38,143 nt of DNA from Myxococcota bacterium (GTDB lineage: Bacteria; Myxococcota_A; UBA9160; UBA4427), in contig JAPYTP010000002.1 in NCBI GenBank assembly GCA_029941885.1, positions 80,864 to 119,006 on the forward strand, in the 5' to 3' direction. Below the pieces are notes generated by a model. The model did not search any database, was not told the DNA's origin, and worked only from the letters and a program-made list of their open reading frames with translations. Shown one piece after another: positions 24,768 to 32,242 of this stretch (position 1 is its first letter; each line of letters begins with the position of its first letter). The position numbers and the translations under genes were made by a program.

Positions 24768-25616
24768 TTGGCTCTGCTGACGACGAGTGAAGGTGCGACG
24801 ATTTACTACGAGCGTCACGAACCGGCCGATTCCGTAGCGGGGGTCAAGACACCGGTGGTGTTTTCTTGTGCCTATTGCACGACCCACGAGAACTGGCGTG
24901 GACAGGTCGCGCCATTATTAGGCGTGGGGCATCCCGTGATACTCTGGGATCTGCGTGCCCATGGTCGATCCGCCGCGCCAGAAGGGGCGAAAGCCTGGTC
25001 GATCGAGGACGTCGTCGTCGATCTTCTTGCGGTCGCGCAGGCGACGACGCCCGACGCGCCATTCGTGGCGGCGGGACTCTCCTTCGGCGGACTCGCTTCG
25101 CTGCATTTCATGGCGCGCCACCCGGAACGGGTGGCGGGACTCGTGTTGATCGGTTCGGGGCCGGGCTTCAAGAACGCGGAGGCAGCGGAGGCCTGGGCTG
25201 CGCAAGTCGAACGCACGGCGAGCTTCCTCGAGAAGCGCGGCTTCGAAGATTTCGTGAATGGCCGGGCAGGTGCCACGTGCATTGGGAACCAGCCCGAGCT
25301 TCCGGCGGCGCAGGCGGCCGCCCGCGCGATCATCAGTCAATCCGTACCGGGGATCGCGCGCTTCGGACGTCAGATTTCTGGCCCTGCCCCTCCGGTGATC
25401 GACGATCTGGCAGCGATGGATGTGCCCGCGGTCGTGATCGTCGGCGAGCACGACAAGCCCTTCCGGAGAGCCGGCGAGGTGATGGTGGCCAAGCTTCCCC
25501 GCGCGCGACACGTCGTGGTTCCCGACGCCGGACACATCGTGAACATCGAGCAGGCCGAGATCTTCAATGCGGAGATGCTCCGCTTCCTTCGCGACATCGA
25601 GAATTCGTCCGCTTAG
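24768..25616 (+). CDS. alpha/beta-hydrolase fold protein
   Basis: The 282-residue protein has the oxyanion-region pattern PVVFSCAYCTTHENWRGQ (replacing the usual HG) and LWDLRAHGRS. The nucleophile elbow is GLSFGG (S105), with the acid at D229 (VGEHDK) and the His at H256 (DAGHIVNIEQ). This completes a Ser-Asp-His triad of the type seen in esterases and hydrolases of small ring-cleavage products. Start: TTG at 24768, with GAAGGGAG 9 bases before; no ATG is in range. Substrate unknown. It is co-directional with sppA. Confidence 0.85.
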   Translation: MALLTTSEGATIYYERHEPADSVAGVKTPVVFSCAYCTTHENWRGQVAPLLGVGHPVILWDLRAHGRSAAPEGAKAWSIEDVVVDLLAVAQATTPDAPFVAAGLSFGGLASLHFMARHPERVAGLVLIGSGPGFKNAEAAEAWAAQVERTASFLEKRGFEDFVNGRAGATCIGNQPELPAAQAAARAIISQSVPGIARFGRQISGPAPPVIDDLAAMDVPAVVIVGEHDKPFRRAGEVMVAKLPRARHVVVPDAGHIVNIEQAEIFNAEMLRFLRDIENSSA

Positions 25617-25797
25617 GTCCGGTGGGAGCGGGACCTCCTTTGGCCCAGACGCCGCACAATCCCCTCCCACGCCGGCGGTTCAGAGCCGGGCGGCGCTGGT
25701 TTCAGAGTCGAAGGCGACCGACCTCGAGGCTCACCCACGTTATCCTAGGCCCTCCGCGGGGAACTCATCCCATCGCGTTCGAGGAGTGAACGACGTC

Positions 25798-26193
25798 ATG
25801 GATCGTCCGGCGCTCGCAGATAGACTCGTCACCTACAGCGACACCGTCGTGGCTTTCGCCTTGGTGAATGGCTTCGCGTTCCTGATCACCCTGGGTGAGC
25901 CCGATATTCGCTGTTCGATTGCCGACGTAAGCGAGATTGCGTTCGCGTTGAACCTGCTCTTTCCCCCGGCGGGGACCTACGCGCTCTTCTGGCTCCAGCG
26001 GTACGAAACTCTCCTGCGCTACGGCTCGGAGGCGGACGAGGCGACAGCGCCCCCCGAGGACGAGCTCGTTTCGAGATTCTGGCGGATCGCCTTCTTCGTA
26101 CGGATCGGGTTGATCTGGCTATTTGGGACGATCGTGATCGTCGGGATCTACGGCGCGACCCGCGACCCCCGCTGCATGGCGCTCCCCGGATGA
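25798..26193 (+). CDS. small membrane protein of unknown function
   Basis: The 131-residue protein has three hydrophobic segments (about 15-35, 45-65 and 95-120): VVAFALVNGFAFLITLG, IAFALNLLFPPAGTYALFWL and FFVRIGLIWLFGTIVIVGIYG. No family is recognised. The ATG at 25798 has GAGGAG 12 bases upstream; a GTG at 25786 would sit on the ribosome-binding site. Its last four bases overlap the start of the next gene (ATGA at 26190), so the two are coupled. Confidence 0.65.
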   Translation: MDRPALADRLVTYSDTVVAFALVNGFAFLITLGEPDIRCSIADVSEIAFALNLLFPPAGTYALFWLQRYETLLRYGSEADEATAPPEDELVSRFWRIAFFVRIGLIWLFGTIVIVGIYGATRDPRCMALPG

Positions 26194-26441
26194 GCGGCGA
26201 GGAAATTCGGATTTCGGTCGATCGCAGTCGTTGCGTGCTGTGCGGTGGACCCAACGAATGTGCGATGGCGCGCCCGGGGGCCGTCGCGGAAGGCGCGCAG
26301 CCACCCGCCGGGAGTGCGCCGTGCTGGTGTGTCGGAAGGGTTTTCCCCAAGGAGCTGACGCTTCGGGGGGACCGCCGCGATGGGGGTGCCCAGTGCATCT
26401 GCCAGGGCTGTCTCGCGAAACACGAACCGGGAGCGAATTAG
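26190..26441 (+). CDS. cysteine-rich CWC-family protein
   Basis: The 83-residue protein has eight Cys: C15, C18, C24 (CVLCGGPNEC), then C45 and C47 (CWC), then C69, C71 and C74 (CICQGC). These match the 'cysteine-rich CWC' family (DUF/Pfam CWC), probably a small zinc or metal-binding protein of unknown role. It overlaps the preceding membrane-protein gene by four bases, suggesting coupled translation. Confidence 0.85.
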   Translation: MSGEEIRISVDRSRCVLCGGPNECAMARPGAVAEGAQPPAGSAPCWCVGRVFPKELTLRGDRRDGGAQCICQGCLAKHEPGAN

Positions 26442-26483
26442 GCAAGGGAGTCCGGAGGCCTCGCCCCGCGTGCTCCGCCGAGA

Positions 26484-28061
26484 CTAGCGTCGCCCTTCTG
26501 AGATCCTGCGAATCTCGCGGAGACCCCCGGAGATGTGCCGAGCCTGCAGGCCGGCCCTTCGCATCAAATCGGCGAGGTGGGCGCTCTTGAGGCCGAATTC
26601 GCAATACAGAACGTATGATCCACCGGGGTCGAAGGTACCGTACGCGCGAAGCGCTTCGGGAAAATCGAGATAGAGCGCGTCGGGATAATGCCAGCTGGTG
26701 TAGGCGGCTTTGGGGCGCAGATCGATCACGATGTCCTTGGGGCCGATCTCCCGAGTGCTCAGATCTTCTGCACCCCAGGCTTCGAGATCGATATCCGCCA
26801 GATTGAAATGGCTGCGATTCTCGAGCGCCTCCGCGAGGACGCCCGGATCGAGTTGAGCTTCCTCCCGGAGAACGTCATCGAGCTTCGCATGAGTCGCCGG
26901 TTTGCTCGGCACGATCGCGCAATATTCTCCGACCTTCGCCGACAGATCATGGGTCCCGACGATCTTCGATTCCTCGATGATCTCGTTCTTGTTGTTCCCG
27001 ATCAGAGGCCGTAGGATCGGAAGCCTGGCGCCCTCGGAGATCACGGAGAGATTCTGGAGCGTCTGGGAGGAGACCTGACCGATCGCTTCGCCGGTCACGA
27101 TCGCGCCGGCATCCCAACGCTCTGCGACGGCTTCCGCAGTGCGCAGCATCAGGCGCTTGAGGATCACCTGCCAGTATCGCATCCGGACCTTCGATTGGAT
27201 CTCGATGCTGACGGGGTCGAAGTCGATCACGTGAAATCGCGGTCGTGTGCCACATTGCCAGCGGTCCGCCATCACTTTGGCGATCGTGAGCGTTTCGAGT
27301 TCGTGTTGCCTTCCGCCTAGATTGCAGAACACGTAGTCGAGGGCGACGCCCCGACGGAGCAGTCGCCAGGAAGCGACGGGTGAATCGAATCCACCGGAGA
27401 GCAGACTCACCGCCCGGCCCTCGGTTCCCAGTGGCAGACCGCCCGCCCCGCGTTCGCTCGCGATGAAGAAATAGGCCTGGTCCGGATCGACCTCGACGAA
27501 GATCGTGGCCTCGGGATTCGAGAGGTCGACCCGCGAGGCGATCGGGCGCAGGGCTTCCCCGAGCTGCCTCTCGATGTCGCCGGATCGGATCGGAACCTCG
27601 TTTCGATCGCCCACCCGCCGCGCCCGAATCGCAAAGCGTCGATCGCGGACATGGGGAGTGCCGAACACCTCGCCGGACTCGATGATGTCTTCGAGCGAAG
27701 ACCAGCCGACGGCCTGGGTGACGGAGACCGACTGCACGCCGAAAACCCGGGCGAAACGCGCCGCCATCTCTTCGTCCGTCGGAACGGATTCGCCGTTCGG
27801 AACGACATCCTCGAGGGCTACGAAGAGTCGATTGCGCTCCTTCAAGACCCGGCCCTTGCGCCCGCTCGCTTTGAGCGAGGCGCGAAGGTTCTCGACCAGG
27901 CGCGACGTCATTCTGCGGCGGGTGGCGTGTGCCTTGGTCGTGAGGTCACCGCTGAATCGAAGCAGGAGCAGGGTGGGGTTCACCTCGTCGGCTCCGCTGG
28001 ATTCGGGGGCGTTCTTCGTATCGGGGGTGCTCACCGGAATCTCCGCTCGGGTCCAGGCCAT
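26484..28061 (-). CDS. thiI: tRNA 4-thiouridine synthase ThiI with C-terminal rhodanese domain
   Basis: The 525-residue protein has a ferredoxin-like/THUMP N-terminal half (FSGDLTTKAHATRRRM, VQSVSVTQAVGWSSLEDI). A PP-loop AANH domain follows with SGGFDSPVA (222-230) and VTGEAIGQVSSQTLQNL. C381 in EYCAIVPSKPATHA corresponds to the second catalytic Cys. A C-terminal rhodanese domain carries YCEFGLKS, where C487 would take the persulfide. This is the E. coli-like ThiI, which makes s4U8 in tRNA and can supply sulfur for thiamine. The open frame starts at 28178; ATGs at 28091 and 28061 are more plausible starts, and the last is used. Divergent from the membrane-protein/selenoprotein pair. Confidence 0.92.
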   Translation of the reverse strand: MAWTRAEIPVSTPDTKNAPESSGADEVNPTLLLLRFSGDLTTKAHATRRRMTSRLVENLRASLKASGRKGRVLKERNRLFVALEDVVPNGESVPTDEEMAARFARVFGVQSVSVTQAVGWSSLEDIIESGEVFGTPHVRDRRFAIRARRVGDRNEVPIRSGDIERQLGEALRPIASRVDLSNPEATIFVEVDPDQAYFFIASERGAGGLPLGTEGRAVSLLSGGFDSPVASWRLLRRGVALDYVFCNLGGRQHELETLTIAKVMADRWQCGTRPRFHVIDFDPVSIEIQSKVRMRYWQVILKRLMLRTAEAVAERWDAGAIVTGEAIGQVSSQTLQNLSVISEGARLPILRPLIGNNKNEIIEESKIVGTHDLSAKVGEYCAIVPSKPATHAKLDDVLREEAQLDPGVLAEALENRSHFNLADIDLEAWGAEDLSTREIGPKDIVIDLRPKAAYTSWHYPDALYLDFPEALRAYGTFDPGGSYVLYCEFGLKSAHLADLMRRAGLQARHISGGLREIRRISEGRR

Positions 28062-28257
28062 CGATTTCTGGGGTCTGCCGCCGCAGTCCATCGCTCCCGG
28101 TGCTTTCCGGAGGCAGGGGTCGGGGGCGGCGGGCGATCGGCTTTGTACGACGTTCAGTCGTTGACGTCGAGGCCTCACCGATCATGGTAGACCACACCGG
28201 GTCCGACAGGCCCCGCAAAGGGGCCCGAGGAGCGACGATGCGGCATCATACCGGGCG

Positions 28258-28698
28258 ATGCTTCGAATGCGCCTCTACCGCCTGCTCATGGGTACGCTCG
28301 GAATCGCATTCTTCGTATTCGGCGTCGCGATGGTCGCTTCCTTCTTCCTCTACCAAAGGCCGAATTCCATCCCCCTCGTGCCGACCGGTCCTGTCGGTCA
28401 CTATTTCGTGGCGTTCACCGGCTGTGCTCTGCTCGCCTGGTCCGGAGGACTCGTGGGGGCGGCCCGCGAACCGCTTTCGTCGCGGTCGATCGGTACGATG
28501 ACCGCGTTCGTACTCATCTTGATGTCGATCGTGCGGATGGTTGCCTGGATCATCGGTGACTACTACAGCTGGCTCGGTGACCTGCCGCGCACCGAGGCGA
28601 GCGCCTTCTTGCTGACCGCTCTCGCCCTGATCTGGTTGCGACCGACGGTCGCGGAAAGCTACGCGGGCGTTGCGGCGAGTGCGGGGGAGACATCATGA
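28258..28698 (+). CDS. four-helix membrane protein coupled to the selenoprotein gene
   Basis: The 146-residue protein has four predicted membrane helices: LLMGTLGIAFFVFGVAMVASF, YFVAFTGCALLAWSGGLV, MTAFVLILMSIVRMVAWII and AFLLTALALIWL. It resembles small DUF4345-like membrane proteins, but the family is not certain. Its stop overlaps the ATG of the redoxin gene (ATGA at 28695-28698), so translation of the two is coupled. This suggests the membrane protein works with, or anchors, the redoxin. Confidence 0.65.
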   Translation: MLRMRLYRLLMGTLGIAFFVFGVAMVASFFLYQRPNSIPLVPTGPVGHYFVAFTGCALLAWSGGLVGAAREPLSSRSIGTMTAFVLILMSIVRMVAWIIGDYYSWLGDLPRTEASAFLLTALALIWLRPTVAESYAGVAASAGETS

Positions 28699-29294
28699 TC
28701 CTGCGTGGATTGGCGAGTCTGGTCGTGGTCGGCCTGCTCGCATTGAACATGCTGCTGCCGACCGCCGCGATGACCGCGCGTGGGAACGAGAACCGGGTTC
28801 GCCAGGATTTCGAAAGCCAACTCGCGATCGGTCGCACGCTGCCCGAACTCGAACTCTTCGCGCTCGACGGGCGCCGAGTGACCCGGGACGACCTGCTCGG
28901 CCGCCGTGTCCTGATCACCTTCGAGCGCAGCGTGGATTGGTGACCCTTCACCAAGGCGCGGCTCGTCGAGCTGCGGGATGCCTTCGATGCGACGCCCGAC
29001 CTGATGATCGTCTGGGTCATGTCCGCAGCACAGATCAACGAGCGGACGAGAATTTTTATCGATGAACTCGGGCTGGCAAAGCGGGTTCTCTTCCTGTCGG
29101 ATCCAAAGAGCCGGCTGATCCGCGATCTGGGGATCTTGAAGGAAGATCCGGAGAACATCGAAAAGGGGGTGCCCCACCCCACGACCCTCGTGCTCGACAG
29201 GTCGGGCACGGTTCAGTTCGTCGATGTTCGGGAGAATTATCATTTCTGGTTGGACCCGGCCGCGATGTCGGATGTGCTGGCTCGGCTCGAGTAG
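28695..29294 (+). CDS. membrane-anchored redoxin-type selenoprotein (in-frame UGA read as Sec)
   Basis: Frame 28695-28943 (82 residues) and the frame that resumes to 29294 are in phase, separated only by the TGA at 28941-28943. Read through, they give 199 residues. The N terminus has a single membrane helix (about 5-25) facing the redoxin domain outward. LPELELFALDGRRVTRDDLLG, RRVLITFERSVDW-U-PFTKARLVELRD, LMIVWVMSA, KRVLFLSDPKSRLIRDLGI and HPTTLVLDRSGTVQFVDVREN make a peroxiredoxin/thioredoxin-fold (AhpC/TSA or redoxin) protein. The UGA falls at the place of the active Cys in the family's DWCPYCKxQL motif, so Sec83 is the likely residue. A bacterial-SECIS-like hairpin follows at 28957-28975. 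No Cys occurs anywhere in the 199 residues. The alternative is a nonsense mutation; conservation of the frame after the TGA argues against this. Confidence 0.8.
28957..28975 (+). promoter_or_regulatory. candidate bacterial SECIS hairpin
   Basis: Bases 28957-28964 and 28968-28975 pair as 8 bp (one G-U) around a GUC loop at 28965-28967. The loop starts 22 bases after the UGA (28941-28943) and has G in its first position. Known bacterial SECIS elements have an apical loop with G in the first two bases, 16-37 bases after the UGA, so this fits. It lies inside the coding sequence, as in other bacterial selenoprotein genes. Folding was done by eye. Confidence 0.55.
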
Positions 29295-29621
29295 GTCGAC
29301 CGACGGTTCCCGTGCACTGAGGGTCACTGGGAATCCCTGTTGAATCGGCTAGGTGACCGCCTATCGAGCGGGTAGGGCGGTTGCAGAGCAGGGCGTGAGC
29401 CCGCATTATCTCGATCGGATCGTATGTCGGGTGGCCCATGCCGTCCCGGCGACCGACACGGGTAGGGCAAGAACAAGGACATAATGGAGTCCCGCCAATG
29501 TTCGGCGGGTACGCAAACAAGCAAGAGCGAAGCAACGCCAAGACTAGAAAGATCGATGAGCCGTGCGACCGTGCGCTACGCGTGTGGGCAAGGGTTTCGT
29601 CGTGGAGGCAACGACTGAGTC
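29295..29621 (+). other. intergenic region with a possible recombinase relic and a 44-codon frame
   Basis: No complete gene is visible in these 327 bases. The frame at about 29354-29465 reads AYRAGRAVAEQGVSPHYLDR and on to VCRVAHAV, which recalls the C-terminal helix-turn-helix of serine recombinases (GVS.RY..R..RLA.L.P). The match is short and there is no start or rest of the protein. A 6-bp hairpin (29491-29496 / 29504-29509) has no T tract. A 44-codon frame (29484-29618) ends 3 bases before the Pal start. Confidence 0.4.
29484..29618 (+). CDS. possible 44-residue leader or small protein before pal
   Basis: ATG at 29484 has AAGGA 5 bases upstream (AAGGACATA) and the frame runs to a TGA at 29616-29618, 3 bases before the Pal ATG. 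The product is basic and Ser/Thr/Arg-rich, with two Cys, and has no family resemblance. It may be a coupled leader or a chance frame. Confidence 0.2.
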   Translation: MESRQCSAGTQTSKSEATPRLERSMSRATVRYACGQGFRRGGND

Positions 29622-30146
29622 ATGATGCGACGAATTTCCACTCCGACCGAGATGCGGCTGATCCCAATCCTGCTGACCGCAGTTCTCGCCTTTGCGGCCG
29701 GCTGCGCCTCGACCCCCGATACGTCCATGGAAGAGGCGTCGGACACGAGCGAGTTCCGGGATGCGTCGACGCCGCCTCCGGCACCGGTCGTGCGGGACAC
29801 GACGGTCGCGAACAGGAGTCTCTCGATTTCGCCGGTCTACTTCGATCTGGACAAATCGACGATCAAGGGCGACTACGAATCGATCCTCGAGGGCGCCGCC
29901 ACTGCGCTTCGACAGGGCGGCGCTTCGGTGACGATCGAGGGCCATTGTGACGAGCGCGGCTCCGACGAATACAATCTTGCCCTCGGTGAGCGGCGTGCCC
30001 GCGCGGTCCGTCGTTATCTGCTCGATCTCGGCGTAGCCTCCGGCCAGATCACGACGGTGAGCTACGGCGAGGCCCGTCCCGCGGTGAGCGGCACGGGGGA
30101 AACGGCGTACCAGCTGAACCGGCGCGCCCAGTTCACGGTTCGCTAG
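29622..30146 (+). CDS. pal: peptidoglycan-associated lipoprotein Pal
   Basis: The 174-residue protein has a lipoprotein signal (RLIPILLTAVLAFAAGCAS, lipobox AAGC with C28) and a 45-residue linker rich in Ser, Thr and Pro. An OmpA-like peptidoglycan-binding domain follows: ISPVYFDLDKSTIKGDYESI, then VTIEGHCDERGSDEYNLALG, ERRARAVRRYLLDLG, VSYGEARP and LNRRAQFTVR. The HCDERGSDEYN motif is the Pal signature. It sits in the outer membrane with its globular domain in the periplasm, bound to peptidoglycan and TolB. No tol genes are adjacent. The start is ATG 29622 or the next codon (29625), with GGAGG 15 bases upstream; the in-frame ATG at 29652 is also possible. Confidence 0.92.
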   Translation: MMRRISTPTEMRLIPILLTAVLAFAAGCASTPDTSMEEASDTSEFRDASTPPPAPVVRDTTVANRSLSISPVYFDLDKSTIKGDYESILEGAATALRQGGASVTIEGHCDERGSDEYNLALGERRARAVRRYLLDLGVASGQITTVSYGEARPAVSGTGETAYQLNRRAQFTVR

Positions 30147-30542
30147 ATCACAGCACTCGCGGCGCACTCCGGAAGGACGACCGCCCGACGACCGAGACGA
30201 AGCCGGCGAACGCTGCAAGGCGATCGACGGCTTCTTTCGTTTGCGGTGATCTTTTCGGGCCCCGCGCGGGTGTGTTCGTGCGACGCGTGGTCTGCGGAGG
30301 TGACAACATCCTCCGGGCGATCCCCCGCACGCACGGGAGGGCACCCGGGGATGACTCGACCCGATCGACCGCGATCCCGGGTCCGCGGGCAGATGTCGGG
30401 TGGACGTCCGCTCACGCTTGGCCCTCGTCCGGCGCCAGTGATATGGTGAACGTTCGCGCAGAACCGGGCCGAATCGGCCCCTGGCTCATCCTGCCCCCAC
30501 CCGTCGTCCCGGCACCCGTGTCGGCGACGAATTGGAGTCCTC
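30147..30542 (+). other. intergenic region before the ThDP-enzyme gene
   Basis: I see no convincing gene in these 396 bases; open frames on both strands are low-complexity and resemble no family. Upstream of the enzyme there is TTGGCC (30418-30423), 18 bases, then TATGGT (30442-30447), a possible sigma-70 promoter about 95 bases from the start codon. This match was made by eye. Confidence 0.5.
30418..30447 (+). promoter_or_regulatory. candidate sigma-70 promoter for the ThDP-enzyme gene
   Basis: TTGGCC and TATGGT are spaced 18 bases apart, with transcription expected near 30454. The -35 matches consensus in three to four positions and the -10 in four. Confidence 0.25.
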
Positions 30543-32195
30543 ATGTCCGATAAGCCTCTCCACGGCGGAAAGCTTGCCGCCAAGGCCCTCAAAGAGGCGG
30601 GTGTCGAAGTCATCTTCACGCTCTCCGGCGGCCACATCATGCCTCTCTACGACGGCTGTATCGACGAAGGCATCAAGATCGTCGACGTGCGCCACGAGCA
30701 GGCGGCTGTGCACGCGGCGGATTCATGGGCCCGCTGCAACCCGGGCAAGATCGGTGTCGCGGCAATTACCGCCGGTCCTGGCGTGACCGACGGGGTGACC
30801 GGAATCGCAAACGCATGGCGTGCGAACTCTCCGATCCTCATCTTCGGCGGTCAGGGTCCGTTCGAGAATCTGCGGCGCGGATCTCTCCAGGAGATGGACC
30901 ATCTCGGAGTCGTTCGTCCGATCACGAAATATTGCGATGCGATCTACGAGACGAAGCGAATCCCCGAATACGTCGAGCTCGCGATCCGGCACGCGGTCTC
31001 GGGAATCCCCGGTCCGAGTTATCTCGAGATTCCGATGGATATCTTCATGGGCAGTGTCGAGACAGAAGTCGCGATCCCGAAGATCCGAACGAACCCGCCG
31101 CGGCTCTCGCCCGATCGCGACGAGGTTCGCAAGGCGATCGATCTGCTTCGCGACGCCGAACGACCCATGCTCATGGCGGGCACGAGCGTGAAGTGGTCGC
31201 ATGCGTCGGGCGACATGAATCGATTCATCTCCGAGACGCATATTCCCAGCTACACGAACGGCATGGCTCGCGGCAGCGTCCCGCCGGATTCGCCTGAATT
31301 CCTGAACCGTTCGCGACGCGACGCGCTCGCGAAGATCGATCTGATCATCCTGGCGGGTACGCTACTCGACTTCCGAATGCGTTTCGGGCAGACGATTCCG
31401 GCGGACGCGAAGATCATTCAGCTGGACATGGACGCGACACTGATCGGTCAGAATCGTCAGACGGATGTACCGCTGGTCGGCAATCTCGCCTGCTCCTTCG
31501 ACGCTCTGCTCGAGGAGATGAAGAGCCAGAGCGTACAACTCGACTTCTCGTCCTGGCGCGACGAGCTTCGGGAAATCGAGAACGAAGCGGAGGCCAAGGT
31601 CCAAGCGAACCTCAACAGCGACGAAGTTCCGATCGATCCCCAGCGCATGTGTCGCGAAGTGCGAGATTGGCTGGGCGGGATGGCCGAGCCGATCGTGATC
31701 GGAGACGGCGGGGATATCGTGGCGACCGCGGCCAAGATCATCCCGGTGCGCAGCGAAGGCGCCTGGATGGACCCGGGCCCGCTTGGGACACTCGGTGTCG
31801 GCATGCCCTTCGCGTTGGCTGCGAAGCTGGCCCATCCGGATCGCCCGGTCGTAATCATCTACGGCGATGGCTCCTTCGGGTTCAACGGAATGGAATACGA
31901 CACCGCGGTGCGCTTCGGCCTCCCGATCATCGGCATCGTCGGCAACGACGGCGCCTGGGGTCAGATGATGCGACCCCAGGGCGCGATCTATGGATGGGAT
32001 CGACTGGAGGGCGTGCTGTTGAACCGGACGCGCTACGACAAGGTCGTCGAGGCGTTGGGCGGTCATGGTGAGTACGTGACCGAGCCCGACCAGCTGCGGC
32101 CGGCGCTCGAGCGGGCCTCGGCCTCTGGCTTGCCCGCGCTCATCAACGTCGAGATCCGGCAGGATCGCGAGTACGGCGGAGGCATCTACGTCTAG
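30543..32195 (+). CDS. thiamine-diphosphate-dependent enzyme (acetolactate synthase / 2-hydroxyacyl-CoA lyase-like)
   Basis: The 550-residue protein has the three-domain ThDP fold. The N-terminal Pyr domain has the activating Glu at E52 (DVRHEQAAVHAADSWAR) and AAITAGPGVTDGVTGIANAW. A central domain follows (PMLMAGTSVKWSHASGDM, LIILAGTLLDFRMRFG). The C-terminal PP domain has the ThDP/Mg motif YGDGSFGFNGMEYDTAVRFG ending in IVGND. This places it with acetolactate synthase, oxalyl-CoA decarboxylase and 2-hydroxyacyl-CoA lyase; the exact reaction cannot be told from sequence by eye. The GDGSFGFN core is intact. GGAG sits 8 bases before the ATG. It ends 47 bases before the helicase gene. Confidence 0.85.
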   Translation: MSDKPLHGGKLAAKALKEAGVEVIFTLSGGHIMPLYDGCIDEGIKIVDVRHEQAAVHAADSWARCNPGKIGVAAITAGPGVTDGVTGIANAWRANSPILIFGGQGPFENLRRGSLQEMDHLGVVRPITKYCDAIYETKRIPEYVELAIRHAVSGIPGPSYLEIPMDIFMGSVETEVAIPKIRTNPPRLSPDRDEVRKAIDLLRDAERPMLMAGTSVKWSHASGDMNRFISETHIPSYTNGMARGSVPPDSPEFLNRSRRDALAKIDLIILAGTLLDFRMRFGQTIPADAKIIQLDMDATLIGQNRQTDVPLVGNLACSFDALLEEMKSQSVQLDFSSWRDELREIENEAEAKVQANLNSDEVPIDPQRMCREVRDWLGGMAEPIVIGDGGDIVATAAKIIPVRSEGAWMDPGPLGTLGVGMPFALAAKLAHPDRPVVIIYGDGSFGFNGMEYDTAVRFGLPIIGIVGNDGAWGQMMRPQGAIYGWDRLEGVLLNRTRYDKVVEALGGHGEYVTEPDQLRPALERASASGLPALINVEIRQDREYGGGIYV

Positions 32196-32242
32196 CGATC
32201 CGCGGACGGGATTGGTCTCGTGAATTCCTTCGGTGAATCCGG

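Noticed and set aside
30147..30542. Small frames on both strands of the gap before the ThDP-enzyme gene
   Set aside because: Arg/Pro/Ser-rich translations with no family resemblance or credible ribosome-binding sites.
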